Source: Sphingobacterium thalpophilum (lineage in GTDB: Bacteria; Bacteroidota; Bacteroidia; Sphingobacteriales; Sphingobacteriaceae). Taken from it: a stretch of 64,000 nt of DNA. Where the stretch lies: assembly GCF_038396785.1 (NCBI RefSeq), contig NZ_CP151087.1, forward strand, positions 558,001 to 622,000. The letters are read 5' to 3'. The notes below the pieces were generated by a model. That model searched no databases. It saw nothing but the letters and a program-made list of their open reading frames with translations, and was not told the DNA's origin. Positions within the stretch are counted from its first letter, which is position 1. Each line of letters starts with the position of its first letter. Both the position numbers and the translations under genes were made by a program. Below, in pieces: positions 45,967 through 54,429 of this stretch.

Positions 45967-46933
45967 TTGACCTATTCCTTTAAGCAATAATCATATTATA
46001 TTGTTCTGGTTTATGGCAGATCATCCGATATACTAGGTTGTCAAAAATATTCCCTTTCATAAAACTTCTGTTGAATCGATAGGTATATTCATTAATATAT
46101 TCCTGTAGATCTCCAACGTGATGGTACATTCCTCTCAACCAGCTTTTAAAGGTCATGATAACCCTGTGTAGTTCTGGGAAGTTCTCACCTTTCTTACCAG
46201 ATTTGACACGCTCCATATTTTCGAAATCTTTCAATATCGGCTTATAACCTGTCCATTTGTCGGTGGTCACCTTAGCCTGTGGCTCTATGTTTTGCTTCAT
46301 GAAGCTACCTAAGTTGATCGCATCGGCTTTGTCTATCACCTTGGCGTAAAAGCGCGAAACTCCGTTGCCTTTCTTTTCTATAGCAACCACCACAAGCTTC
46401 TTCTTTCCTTTTTTACGTCCTTTGGAATTTTCATCCTGACCGCCAACAAATGTTTCGTCAACTTCCACAACTCCACGCAAAGGAAATTTACCGCTGCTCT
46501 CCATCGCTTTCATCTCTTTGCGTTTGAATAACCATGCTACTTTTTGCTTGATCCCTAACTTCCTGCCAAGCTCGGTACTGGCAATACCCTTTTTGTTTGT
46601 ACTTATGAAGTATACTGCGTAAAAGGCTTTAACTAAAGGAAACTTAACCTTATGGAATAGGGTGCCTGCTGTAGGAGATTCCAAATAACGGCAGCGATTG
46701 CACTGACGGTCATGCTCTTTTATTCCCTTGCAAAAACTCCCGTAACCACATTTCTTACATTTGTAACCATCTTGCCATTTCAAAGCCGATAAATAAGCTA
46801 AACAATCAGCATCACTGCTAAATTGCGACTGAAAATCGAACAAACTCAACTCTTTTTCTTTATTGCCTACCATACCTAAATTTAATCACCTAAAGATAAG
46901 AAAACTAAATTATTTAGCAAAAGGATAGGTCAA
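45967..46933 (-). mobile_element. IS1595-family insertion sequence, copy 2
   Basis: Same 967-bp element, orientation and ends (TTGACCTAT...ATAGGTCAA) as copy 1. The right flank is the TAGATCAA octamer shared with the left flank of copy 1; the left flank lies in a lipoprotein gene remnant. Confidence 0.92.
45980..46873 (-). CDS. IS1595-family (ISXO2-like) transposase
   Basis: A 297-residue transposase identical to the product of 11862-12755: zinc ribbon, VDETFVGG and TTDKWTGY catalytic stretches, intact frame. The two identical copies in one orientation could mobilise the 33 kb between them or delete it by homologous recombination. Confidence 0.93.
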   Translation of the reverse strand: MVGNKEKELSLFDFQSQFSSDADCLAYLSALKWQDGYKCKKCGYGSFCKGIKEHDRQCNRCRYLESPTAGTLFHKVKFPLVKAFYAVYFISTNKKGIASTELGRKLGIKQKVAWLFKRKEMKAMESSGKFPLRGVVEVDETFVGGQDENSKGRKKGKKKLVVVAIEKKGNGVSRFYAKVIDKADAINLGSFMKQNIEPQAKVTTDKWTGYKPILKDFENMERVKSGKKGENFPELHRVIMTFKSWLRGMYHHVGDLQEYINEYTYRFNRSFMKGNIFDNLVYRMICHKPEQYNMIIA

Positions 46934-46941
46934 TAGATCAA
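46934..46941. repeat. Target-site duplication, right copy (TAGATCAA)
   Basis: Octamer directly outside IS1595 copy 2, identical to 11841-11848 outside copy 1. The matching bases on outer, not inner, flanks indicate a single insertion event for the whole block. Confidence 0.85.
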
Positions 46942-47005
46942 TAATCTGAAAAACTAAAACTTGCTGCGTATAACATAAAGAAACAGCAAGATAAAAATAG
47001 ATAAT

Positions 47006-47176
47006 ATGGAAAAGAAATTAGCATACATCGCCCCCAAAATTAATACAACGACAATCGAACTTGAGCAAGGTATTGCAGCTGGTTCGGCCTACGCCAGACC
47101 AGAAGATGCCAACAGCGGTAAAGTAAACGAACAATGGGAAGTAGGATCAACAGGTAATAGAAATATCGACTGGTAA
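47006..47176 (+). CDS. Small peptide with an IAAGSA motif, function unknown
   Basis: A 56-residue product, MEKKLAYIAPKINTTTIE at the start, then LEQGIAAGSA and a Gly/Asn/Trp-rich tail ending NIDW. It has no signal peptide or membrane helix. I recall similar short Bacteroidota peptides with the E-x-GIAAGSA motif encoded near fimbrillin-like genes. If the 35-kb block is removed, this gene starts about 170 bases downstream of the fimbrillin stop, consistent with a former operon. A strong hairpin terminator follows 19 bases after the stop. The motif resembles a leader of a processed peptide, but that is speculation. Confidence 0.65.
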   Translation: MEKKLAYIAPKINTTTIELEQGIAAGSAYARPEDANSGKVNEQWEVGSTGNRNIDW

Positions 47177-47195
47177 ACTATTTACAACAGTAAAC

Positions 47196-47237
47196 AAAAG
47201 GAAGGGGCTATCCATGTGGATTGCCTCTTCCTTTTTT
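47196..47237 (+). terminator. Terminator of the small peptide gene
   Basis: Twelve-base stem with one G-T pair (47196-47207 with 47224-47235), an inner ATCCA/TGGAT extension and a T run. The complementary A run on the other side could also serve the convergent DUF6266 gene. Confidence 0.85.
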
Positions 47238-47277
47238 GCAATTTTATAATACAGGATCGTGTCATCCCTATTTATAC

Positions 47278-47937
47278 TCAAACCTTTAGCGTACCCAAGT
47301 GCAGGCTGTCTGTATTACCTCCACCATAACTCTCGATAAAAAAGATATATACCTCATAGGTCGCTTCCTTTCTATGTTTTGGAATTTCAACATTTTGTTT
47401 GCCAGACATTAAGCTGCTTTTCAACTCGTTTGTCACAATTGGATATTCACCTCCGTTATCCGCTGCATTATATAGGATTAAGAACGAATCATAAGATCCC
47501 GTGTCAAACTTTTCCTCCAGATAGGCATCAAATTCCCAGGTGACCTGAAGCACTTGATTTTCTTGATCGAAATCCATTGTGTAGGAAGTAATGGGATTGG
47601 GGCTTCCTTTGGCAATCTTAAATTTCGGCCAATCAATCACAAAACCGTCTTCTTCCCGGATAAGTGCTTCGTTCAAATTATAAGACATCGCGACATCGTA
47701 TGCCCGTTTAGGATAGCTGTACGCTTTATACCCCATATTGATGATCGGTTTTAATTGGCTAATATGTGACCTCACAATTTTGAAGCGTTTTCTACTCAGC
47801 AATTGCTCAGGAGTCGGCTCCCGTTTTTTAACGCTAGGGAGAGATCGTACATAATTTCCCGTTTTAGTCGACACAAATACAACAGAACCTGCTTTCCCGG
47901 AAACAGTTCCATTTACACCATTTTTGATGATTGCCAT
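47278..47937 (-). CDS. DUF6266-family protein
   Basis: A 219-residue protein without signal peptide. It begins MAIIKNGVNGTVSGKAGSVVF and continues YVRSLPSVKKREPTPEQLLSRKRFKIV, the conserved front of DUF6266. A phage-like or surface fibre role has been suggested by analogy of the GKAGS repeats, but nothing is established. The second half is beta-rich (QVLQVTWEFDAYLEEK, DSFLILYNAADNGG). Convergent with the small peptide gene. A 384-base region with tandem repeats lies upstream and may hold its promoter. Confidence 0.78.
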   Translation of the reverse strand: MAIIKNGVNGTVSGKAGSVVFVSTKTGNYVRSLPSVKKREPTPEQLLSRKRFKIVRSHISQLKPIINMGYKAYSYPKRAYDVAMSYNLNEALIREEDGFVIDWPKFKIAKGSPNPITSYTMDFDQENQVLQVTWEFDAYLEEKFDTGSYDSFLILYNAADNGGEYPIVTNELKSSLMSGKQNVEIPKHRKEATYEVYIFFIESYGGGNTDSLHLGTLKV

Positions 47938-48064
47938 AATTGATTGAATATGTTATAGATAATAAAGATAAACATTAATACGGAAACATAAGCATACCAA
48001 ATTATAATAAATAACAGTTTTCAATCAATACTTAGACAGTAATTAGTCACTGTTTATTCAGTCG

Positions 48065-48119
48065 ACACTGAGCAAGCACTGAATAAGCACTGAACGAGCA
48101 CTGAATAAGCACTGTTTAA
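48065..48119. repeat. Five tandem 11-bp repeats (GCACTGAATAA type)
   Basis: Units are ACACTGAGCAA, GCACTGAATAA, GCACTGAACGA, GCACTGAATAA and GCACTGTTTAA, without spacers. Just upstream 48048-48062 contains the reverse complement of the ACTGAATAA core. The 11-base period places each unit on nearly the same face of the helix, as in clustered protein-binding sites. Too short and unspaced for CRISPR. Confidence 0.8.
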
Positions 48120-48205
48120 CAGTAAAATTTGGCTACCATCTGTTGCATCTAAAAACTAAAGGAGAAAAGGTAAAAGCAGATGACCTTTCCTGCGAACCTA
48201 TAAAG

Positions 48206-48252
48206 CAAAAAAAATGTCTCCTACATTTGCTTAATACAAACATAAGAGACAT
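48206..48252 (-). terminator. Terminator of the fucose operon
   Basis: On the minus strand, ATGTCTC (48252-48246) pairs with GAGACAT (48220-48214), with inner G-T-containing pairs TATGTTTG/CAAATGTA, and eight T residues follow. Confidence 0.8.
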
Positions 48253-48321
48253 CTTCTTCTTTTTATCGTAGGCCTGATTGCCACCCCAACGCTGGATCGA
48301 AAACTCGACCTACTGCTGCAG

Positions 48322-49488
48322 TTAAAGGACAGCCTGCAGACGTTTTGGAAAATCTTCAATCTTTGAAAGACTCAATTGCTTCATAACTTGAAACAAATGC
48401 GTCTTAAACATATTGATTGTATGCTCCCCACCTTCATTGCCCAATGCGCCAACGCCATACATAAATGGTCTTCCCATAAAATTGAAATCTGATCCAACTG
48501 CATGTGCGCGCGCAAGGTCAACCCCCGATCGAATACCACCATCTAACATGATTTTTATCTTCTTTTTATATTCTGGGTTGCTCGCCAAGTGGATCAATGA
48601 ATTGATCGAAGATTCACTTGCATCGAGCTGTCGTCCACCATGATTTGATACAATGACTCCATCAACACCCAATGCGATGGCAGCCTGCATATCTTCATCG
48701 GTGGCAATCCCTTTAAGCACTAAGGGCCCTTTCCAAAGATCCCGAATAGCTTTAATTTTCTCAACATCAACTTTACCTGTAAATGTTCTGTTCATAAACT
48801 GTCCCAGCTGCGCTAAATCAAGTCCCTTTTCCATGTAAGGCTTCAATGTTGCAAAAGAAGGAATTCCATGCTTTAATGTTTCTATCCCCCAAGTCGGGCA
48901 GGCAAAGGTTTGTAAGATATTGGCGATACTCATTTTAGGCGGCATAGACAATCCGCTTTTTATTTCACGATAACGTAGTCCAAAAGCAGGTACATCCACC
49001 AGAACCACCAATACGGGACATTCAACAGCCTCCAGACGTTTAATAATATCATCAAGCAACCTGTTTTCCGTAGGATGATAGAGCTGAAACCAGGCTTTCC
49101 CATCAGATACCTCGGCAATACGTTCAATACTACTTGTTGATACTGTACTCAAAATATAGGGAATATCATTTTTTGCTGCCGCTTTCGCAAGAATTTCCGG
49201 CGCATTCGGCCACATCAATCCCTGAAGTCCAATAGGCGAGACACCAAAAGGTGCACTGTAACGACGACCGAATAATTCTACAGATAAGTCTATTTCTTCA
49301 CTCGCAAGCAGATATTGCGGCTTCAACAGAATATTATCAAAATCATTCTCATTTCTGGCAAGGTTCAATTCTTCATTTGCTCCTCCGGTCAGATAATCAA
49401 ATGCAAATCGGGGAATCCTTTTCTTCGCTTTAATCTTTAGATCTTCAACAGAAGGATAACGTGTATTATATATAAATTTCTGGCTCAT
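48322..49488 (-). CDS. FMN-dependent alpha-hydroxy-acid dehydrogenase (L-lactate dehydrogenase-like)
   Basis: The start at 49488 (MSQKFIYNTRYPS) gives 388 residues; 14 upstream in-frame residues look untranslated. The TIM-barrel flavoprotein shows RIPRFAFDYLTGGANEE, PFGVSPIGLQGLMWP, the substrate/FMN region WFQLYHP, the flavin Lys in GPLVLKGI, the catalytic His in VSNHGGRQLD and LDGGIRSG. It oxidises L-lactate or a similar hydroxy acid to the keto acid. In this fucose cluster it would convert the L-lactate released from L-fucose to pyruvate. It is the last gene of the operon, 99 bases after the SDR gene. Confidence 0.9.
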   Translation of the reverse strand: MSQKFIYNTRYPSVEDLKIKAKKRIPRFAFDYLTGGANEELNLARNENDFDNILLKPQYLLASEEIDLSVELFGRRYSAPFGVSPIGLQGLMWPNAPEILAKAAAKNDIPYILSTVSTSSIERIAEVSDGKAWFQLYHPTENRLLDDIIKRLEAVECPVLVVLVDVPAFGLRYREIKSGLSMPPKMSIANILQTFACPTWGIETLKHGIPSFATLKPYMEKGLDLAQLGQFMNRTFTGKVDVEKIKAIRDLWKGPLVLKGIATDEDMQAAIALGVDGVIVSNHGGRQLDASESSINSLIHLASNPEYKKKIKIMLDGGIRSGVDLARAHAVGSDFNFMGRPFMYGVGALGNEGGEHTINMFKTHLFQVMKQLSLSKIEDFPKRLQAVL

Positions 49489-49587
49489 GATTGATGTATT
49501 ATTTATAAACAGCCTATGACTGCGCGCCAAACTTAGAAAAATTGCATTTCAAATGCAAGCTAATTGTAGCTAATATAAAAAAATCTG

Positions 49588-50394
49588 TCATACATTTCTG
49601 CGATACCCCAATTCAGCACCACCACTTACAGGTAGATTCACCCCTGTGATAAAGCGTGCGCGGTTTGACAGTAGAAACACACAGGCATCGGCAATGACAT
49701 CGCCCTCAGGACAGTATCCCAGCAAATGAATATCTTTCAAAAAGTCAAAAACCTGTGTTGGATGTGCTTGCTCCAGTGTCCATTTGTTGAGCATGGGTGT
49801 CATAACAGCTGCAGGCATAACCGAATTGAGACGTATACCGACAGGTGCATAATCTATCGCCATAGATTTTGTCAACGCGTTGATAGCACCCTTTGTGGCA
49901 GCATATGCCGCATGGTTCTCCTGTCCAATATCCCCTACTAAACTGCTCGTATTTAGAATACAACCAGCAGATTCCTTTAAATGAGGATAGCCATACCGTG
50001 TAGTCAGAAGAACACTTTTCATGTTGGTTTCCAGCAATCTTGTCCATTCATCGTCCGTAGTTTCATGCAAAGGCTTTGCTGGGCTTGCCAGACCAGCATT
50101 GTTATGGATTGCATCCAGCCGCCCAAAAACAGCAACAGTCTTTTGGATGGCCAAATCAACTTCGCGGGCTTGCGTAACATCCGCACAGATACCGATATGT
50201 GGCGCACCGATCAGTTCGGCTGTAGCATCTACCGATCCCTGATCGAGACCAATAAAAGCAACCTTTGCCCCTGCTTTGACATAGGCTTTTACACATTCCA
50301 AACCGATCCCAGCACTTCCCCCTGTAATCAATATTATTTTATCTTCTAAGGTTTTCACGTTTTTATTATTCTTGTATTTAGCATCAAGTTCCAA
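49588..50394 (-). CDS. SDR-family dehydrogenase of the fucose cluster
   Basis: A 268-residue short-chain dehydrogenase: cofactor motif TGGSAGIG near residue 24, NNAG, the Ser/Tyr/Lys centre (NTSSLVG then YAATKGAINALTK) and a complete C-terminus (VNLPVSGGAELG). By context it is either L-fucose dehydrogenase (first oxidation) or 2-keto-3-deoxy-L-fuconate dehydrogenase (after the dehydratase). The second fits better, because the gene sits on the catabolic side of the dehydratase and next to the lactate dehydrogenase. The N-terminal 14 residues are atypical, and a GTG at codon 13 is an alternative start. It follows the symporter by 21 bases. Confidence 0.88.
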   Translation of the reverse strand: MELDAKYKNNKNVKTLEDKIILITGGSAGIGLECVKAYVKAGAKVAFIGLDQGSVDATAELIGAPHIGICADVTQAREVDLAIQKTVAVFGRLDAIHNNAGLASPAKPLHETTDDEWTRLLETNMKSVLLTTRYGYPHLKESAGCILNTSSLVGDIGQENHAAYAATKGAINALTKSMAIDYAPVGIRLNSVMPAAVMTPMLNKWTLEQAHPTQVFDFLKDIHLLGYCPEGDVIADACVFLLSNRARFITGVNLPVSGGAELGYRRNV

Positions 50395-50415
50395 AGAATC
50401 GGAACAAATTAAAAA

Positions 50416-52059
50416 TTAGTTGAAAATTACATATAAAATCACGACAATAGCTAACAGCAATGCAGACAAAATACGGTAATTCCCGATACCCGACCAGGCT
50501 TTTCCCCGAAGTGGATCCACGGGGTTCTTCCAGTACAAATCCCGACTTTGTGCAGTATGCTGCACGGGATACTTATACGATAACAAAACCTGAAGTAACA
50601 TACAGATCAAAAACAGATAGAAAGCCATCATCATAAATGGTGTCTGCCCTACCCACGAGTCAGGTAGCAGCTTATTCAGCAAAAATACGGCAACCCCCAA
50701 AACAGAACCTATCCACAGGGTAAGTTTTGCAGCTGTTGCTGATGCTCCTTTCCAAAAAACACCTAAAAGAAACACGCAGGTTATTGGTGGTGCAATATGA
50801 GCAATCACATCATTTATGCCATAAAAAATACTCTCATAGCGATCCAATAGTGGTAAAAGAGCCAGGGAAAATCCCATGGCAATAACTGCGGCAATTTTCC
50901 CGATACGAATAAGCTGTCCATCGGAAGCAGCAGGACGTCGCTGTTTAAAGATATCGTAACTCACCATGGTCGATATCGAATTTAGTGCACCCGATATCTG
51001 ACTCATTAAACCCGATAAGAGCGCCGCTACCAACACACCGATCAATCCTGAAGGCAAAAGTTGCGTAATCATGAGTGTATAGATACCTTTTGAATTGACC
51101 TGCCCTTGATGGTCTACGCCAAGACTGCTTAAATCCAATTGACCTGTTTTAAACAGCGTATACGCAAATAGCCCCGGAAGCACAAAAATAAATACAGGCA
51201 AAATTTTCAGAAAACCACAAAAAAGGGCACCCACACGTCCATGGTTTTCGTCCTTGGCTCCTAAAACGCGCTGAACAATGGTCTGATCGGCACACCAGTA
51301 CCAGATGCCTAAAATCGGATAGCCAAACAATACGGCATACCAAGGCATTCCACTTCCATCGTTGCTACCACGGAGCATAGAAAGACGATCAAGGGCATTA
51401 TCCTGCGCCAGAACAGCTTTCATCGGCATCCAACCGCCCATCTTGTCAAAAGCTGCAAAACTGATAATAAAAGCCCCTGCAAGCAACACAATTGTCTGGA
51501 TAGATTCCGTCACCACAACAGCGCGCAGCCCACCCAATATCGTATATATTCCAGTTATCACACAGATTACCGTAACACTCAAATACATATTAAATCCAAA
51601 AAGTGTTCGTAGCACAATCCCTCCGGCCAACATCGAAAAAGCGATATGAATAACAATGGCCGATAGTATGGATATAAACGTGAGCCAATCTCTGCTGGAA
51701 CGATCATAACGCCGTTCCAGAAAGTCAGGCAAAGTTCTAACACCCGATTTGAGGTAAAATGGCACAAAAAAAAGCGCCAGTAAGATTAAAGTAAAGGCAG
51801 CCATCCATTCAAAGTTGCCGTTAAGCAAGCCTGTATCAAATCCGCTCTGTGCCAAACTAACCAAATGTACGGTTGAAATATTAGTTGCAAAAAGCGCCAA
51901 CCCAATCGCTGGCCACCGAAGTGTCTTTCCAGCCAAAAAATATCCTTCAGCGCTTATTTCCTTCACTTTCTTAAATCGCCCTGATCCAGCCAATATGCCG
52001 ACAACCAAAATCAACACAATATAAAAGATGGCGATACCTAAATCTAAATTTCCTAACAT
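50416..52059 (-). CDS. Sodium/solute symporter (SSS family), probable fucose transporter
   Basis: A 547-residue inner-membrane protein with about 13-14 hydrophobic helices. Family features include the N-terminal helix followed by GYFLAGKTLRWPAIGLALFATNIS, LPDFLERRYDRSSRDWLTF and YWCADQTIVQRVLGAKD. It uses the sodium gradient to import a sugar. Position between fuconate dehydratase (10-base gap) and SDR genes makes L-fucose or a fucose-derived acid the likely substrate, though SSS members also carry glucose or galactose. Confidence 0.9.
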   Translation of the reverse strand: MLGNLDLGIAIFYIVLILVVGILAGSGRFKKVKEISAEGYFLAGKTLRWPAIGLALFATNISTVHLVSLAQSGFDTGLLNGNFEWMAAFTLILLALFFVPFYLKSGVRTLPDFLERRYDRSSRDWLTFISILSAIVIHIAFSMLAGGIVLRTLFGFNMYLSVTVICVITGIYTILGGLRAVVVTESIQTIVLLAGAFIISFAAFDKMGGWMPMKAVLAQDNALDRLSMLRGSNDGSGMPWYAVLFGYPILGIWYWCADQTIVQRVLGAKDENHGRVGALFCGFLKILPVFIFVLPGLFAYTLFKTGQLDLSSLGVDHQGQVNSKGIYTLMITQLLPSGLIGVLVAALLSGLMSQISGALNSISTMVSYDIFKQRRPAASDGQLIRIGKIAAVIAMGFSLALLPLLDRYESIFYGINDVIAHIAPPITCVFLLGVFWKGASATAAKLTLWIGSVLGVAVFLLNKLLPDSWVGQTPFMMMAFYLFLICMLLQVLLSYKYPVQHTAQSRDLYWKNPVDPLRGKAWSGIGNYRILSALLLAIVVILYVIFN

Positions 52060-52068
52060 AACGTCAAC

Positions 52069-53289
52069 TTATAACAAATCACAACTGCTTCCCACATCCA
52101 TTGGGGTACGGTACACGCCATTCGCTATAGACACAGGATGTACAAAATGAGACTTTAGGTGTGGAATATGCTCCAAAAACAAAGCCTCGTGCCCAAGGCT
52201 TATATGGTTAAACAAAACAAGATGCTGATGAAGCTGCCCCATATCACCGACATGCGGTACAACAGGAATATTGTATTTCCGACAAAGTAGACTCACTGAA
52301 ATAAACTCGCTCACGCCGCCGACCCGAACAGCATCCACCTGTACAAATCCCGCCGCACCCATTTGAAGGTAATTTTTAAACAAAATGCGGTTCGGCACAT
52401 GCTCACCCATGGCAACTTTTATCGGCGCAATGCGCTCGGCTAAGCGTTTATGCCCGACAATGTCGTCGGGATGTGTCGGCTCCTCTACCCAAAAAGGATT
52501 CATCTCCTTAAGCTCTTGACAGATGGATAGCGCCTGAGGTAGCGTCCATTGCTGATTCGCATCGAGCATTACTTTAGCTTCATCACCCGCAACCTCCCGT
52601 ACAATATGCGCACGACGGATATCCCGTAATGGATCTTCACTACCTACTTTGAGTTTCATTGCGGAGAAACCGTTATCTAAAGCACGTTTACAATTCTCCC
52701 GTACTTTTTCATCAGAATAGTTAAACCAGCCTACTGATGTATCGTAGCCCGCATAGCCCTTTTCAATAATGTCCATTCTTTTATGACCAGTTGAGATAGT
52801 CGACTCCAACAGGCTGATGGCTTCACCCTTTGTAAACTCATCTTCCAAATAGGAAAGATCCAACGTATTGACAATCTCTTCAGCGCTGAGGTCGGTTAAC
52901 AGCTTCCAAAGTGGAACTCCTCTCGTTTTAGCCCAGAGGTCAAAACAGGCATTTGTTACCGAAGCTAGGGCCAGATGAACGATACCTTTATGGGGACCCA
53001 ACCAACGAAATTGCTGTTCGTTGCTCAACTTATTAAACAATTGACCAAAATTTGCCATAAGATCTTCAATTGGAATCCCTTTCAATCGTTCGGCATAGAA
53101 AGCTGCAGCACGACAGACCAGCTCATTTCCTGCTCCCAGTGTAAAAGCCAGACCTGTGCCTACGCGCCCCTTATCATCTGCCAATCGAGTCACAGCATAA
53201 GAATAGATCGGATCCTTGTGTATCGCATCACTGCCTGCACCTGTAGCCAAAGGAAATCTTCGATCCTGAATATCAAACGTCTTTATCAT
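52069..53289 (-). CDS. L-fuconate dehydratase (enolase superfamily)
   Basis: A 406-residue enzyme that removes water from L-fuconate to give 2-keto-3-deoxy-L-fuconate. Visible: the N-terminal capping domain, Lys212/Lys214 in MKLKVG, metal ligands Asp243 (MLDANQQW), Glu269 or Glu270 (WVEEPTHPDD) and Glu296 (GEHVPN), and the catalytic His346 (PHVGDMGQLHQH). The DAIHKDPIYSYAV and GLAFTLGAGNE segments match the fuconate dehydratase subgroup rather than generic mandelate racemase enzymes. It is preceded by the fucosidase (48-base gap) and followed by the symporter. Confidence 0.9.
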   Translation of the reverse strand: MIKTFDIQDRRFPLATGAGSDAIHKDPIYSYAVTRLADDKGRVGTGLAFTLGAGNELVCRAAAFYAERLKGIPIEDLMANFGQLFNKLSNEQQFRWLGPHKGIVHLALASVTNACFDLWAKTRGVPLWKLLTDLSAEEIVNTLDLSYLEDEFTKGEAISLLESTISTGHKRMDIIEKGYAGYDTSVGWFNYSDEKVRENCKRALDNGFSAMKLKVGSEDPLRDIRRAHIVREVAGDEAKVMLDANQQWTLPQALSICQELKEMNPFWVEEPTHPDDIVGHKRLAERIAPIKVAMGEHVPNRILFKNYLQMGAAGFVQVDAVRVGGVSEFISVSLLCRKYNIPVVPHVGDMGQLHQHLVLFNHISLGHEALFLEHIPHLKSHFVHPVSIANGVYRTPMDVGSSCDLL

Positions 53290-53337
53290 AAAATCTTAAC
53301 GTGCTTATTTTTAGTATTTAGGTTAATCTATTTTGAA

Positions 53338-54384
53338 TTATAACTTTAATTTCTCTTTTAATTTGCGTAAAATGTCAACATCCGAATCCTTTATGCGTCC
53401 CATTCGATTGGGACCAACGTTTAAGATCAGGATATTGTCTTGCGCAGTTGCCGTCCGATAAATCCCCGCAAGCTCTTCCAAAGACTTATACTTCTTGTCT
53501 GTGGTATTATAGAACCAGCGTTCTCCAAGTACCACTGTTGTCTCAAAAGGCATATAGTAAGTGTGCCCCTGTGCCATAAAAAGCTTAGGGTCAGGATCGA
53601 CCGGAAGATAAGGGTCGCCTAGCCTAAAGTCACTTGGAAAATAACGTATTGGGTAATAATTCTGCTGGTCTTTCGGCAAAACAATGTGTTTGTCCGTATT
53701 CTCAGGCGATCCGATGCTCCAGTTTATACCAATTTGACATCCAGGAACCTTTTTCTTGATTAAATTATAGATCTCCTGCGTGGGCCATCGATAATTCTCT
53801 TTTTCCCAGCCTCCATCCAGCCAAAGCTCAACGATATCCGTATACTTTTTGGTCATATCCACCAGCTCATTGAGCTGGTTCAACATATATTGATTATAGG
53901 CTGCATCTGCAGACCTGTCTTTAATATTGGGGTTCTGCTTTCGGTCCCATAAAGAATAATACAAGCCGAGTCGCATTCCCTGTTTGGCGCATTCTTTAGC
54001 CAGCTCCAGTACAACATTTGTTGCGTTCGAAGAGTTCGCTACATCATAATCCGTATACTTGCTATCCCATAAACAAAAACCCTCGTGGTGTTTCGTTACC
54101 AAAATCATGTACTTCATCCCGGCTTCCTTTGCTGTCGAAACCCATTGTTTAACCTCAATTGCTGATGGAGCATATGTGCTGGCGGGTTTAGATCCGTCTG
54201 TCCACTCCTGATCATGAAATGTATTCATGCCAAAATGAACGAACATGCCATATTTTCGGTCAATCTGCGCCCGCTGATATGCATTGGGCCGTACCGATGG
54301 AACAGGTACAATAGCCTTTGTTTGAGCACCGACATGTATACCTAAAACAGCGAGTGCCAAACTAAATAATATTTTTTTTCTCAT
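53338..54384 (-). CDS. Secreted alpha-L-fucosidase (GH29)
   Basis: A 348-residue enzyme with a Sec signal (ILFSLALAVLGIHVGAQ). The GH29 barrel shows KYGMFVHFGMNTFHDQEW, the His-His pair in LVTKHHEGFCLWDSKYTDYDV and the nucleophile Asp190 in IVELWLDGGW. The length is short for the family; the C-terminal beta domain is missing, as in the shorter GH29 subfamily. It would free L-fucose from glycans in the periplasm, feeding the catabolic genes downstream in the same operon. Confidence 0.92.
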   Translation of the reverse strand: MRKKILFSLALAVLGIHVGAQTKAIVPVPSVRPNAYQRAQIDRKYGMFVHFGMNTFHDQEWTDGSKPASTYAPSAIEVKQWVSTAKEAGMKYMILVTKHHEGFCLWDSKYTDYDVANSSNATNVVLELAKECAKQGMRLGLYYSLWDRKQNPNIKDRSADAAYNQYMLNQLNELVDMTKKYTDIVELWLDGGWEKENYRWPTQEIYNLIKKKVPGCQIGINWSIGSPENTDKHIVLPKDQQNYYPIRYFPSDFRLGDPYLPVDPDPKLFMAQGHTYYMPFETTVVLGERWFYNTTDKKYKSLEELAGIYRTATAQDNILILNVGPNRMGRIKDSDVDILRKLKEKLKL

Positions 54385-54429
54385 GGTTACATTCTATTGG
54401 TTATTACAGCGTTTATTAATTTTATTTCT

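Larger units (their letters stand above)
11849..46933. mobile_element. Putative 35-kb composite transposon carrying a galactan utilisation locus
   Basis: Two 967-bp IS1595-family copies in the same orientation, apparently identical in sequence, bound 33 kb of cargo. The outer flanks share the perfect octamer TAGATCAA; the inner flanks (TACCAGAA on the right of copy 1, AAAATAT on the left of copy 2) do not match. That is the expected picture if the whole block inserted once into the gap between the fimbrillin gene and the small peptide gene. Both inner borders cut genes (an mscS-like gene and a lipoprotein gene), so the IS copies landed in those genes in a donor context. Cargo comprises a decayed left end, a signalling module and a beta-galactan locus. 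Insertion of one IS followed by recombination with an IS-bearing circle would leave the same mark. Confidence 0.75.
47938..48321. other. Gene-free region with tandem repeats and a terminator
   Basis: No coding frame is supported. It holds an AT-rich left half that should contain the DUF6266 promoter, an inverted partial repeat at 48048-48062, five 11-bp tandem units at 48065-48119 and a hairpin at 48214-48252 closing the fucose operon. Confidence 0.6.

Noticed and set aside
48065..48119. CRISPR array
   Set aside because: The units are 11 bases, adjoining and without spacers, and no cas genes are present.
48489..49530. Earlier start of the lactate dehydrogenase-like gene at 49530
   Set aside because: The 14 extra residues are outside the family's usual N-terminus, and MSQKFIYNTRYPS at 49488 fits better.
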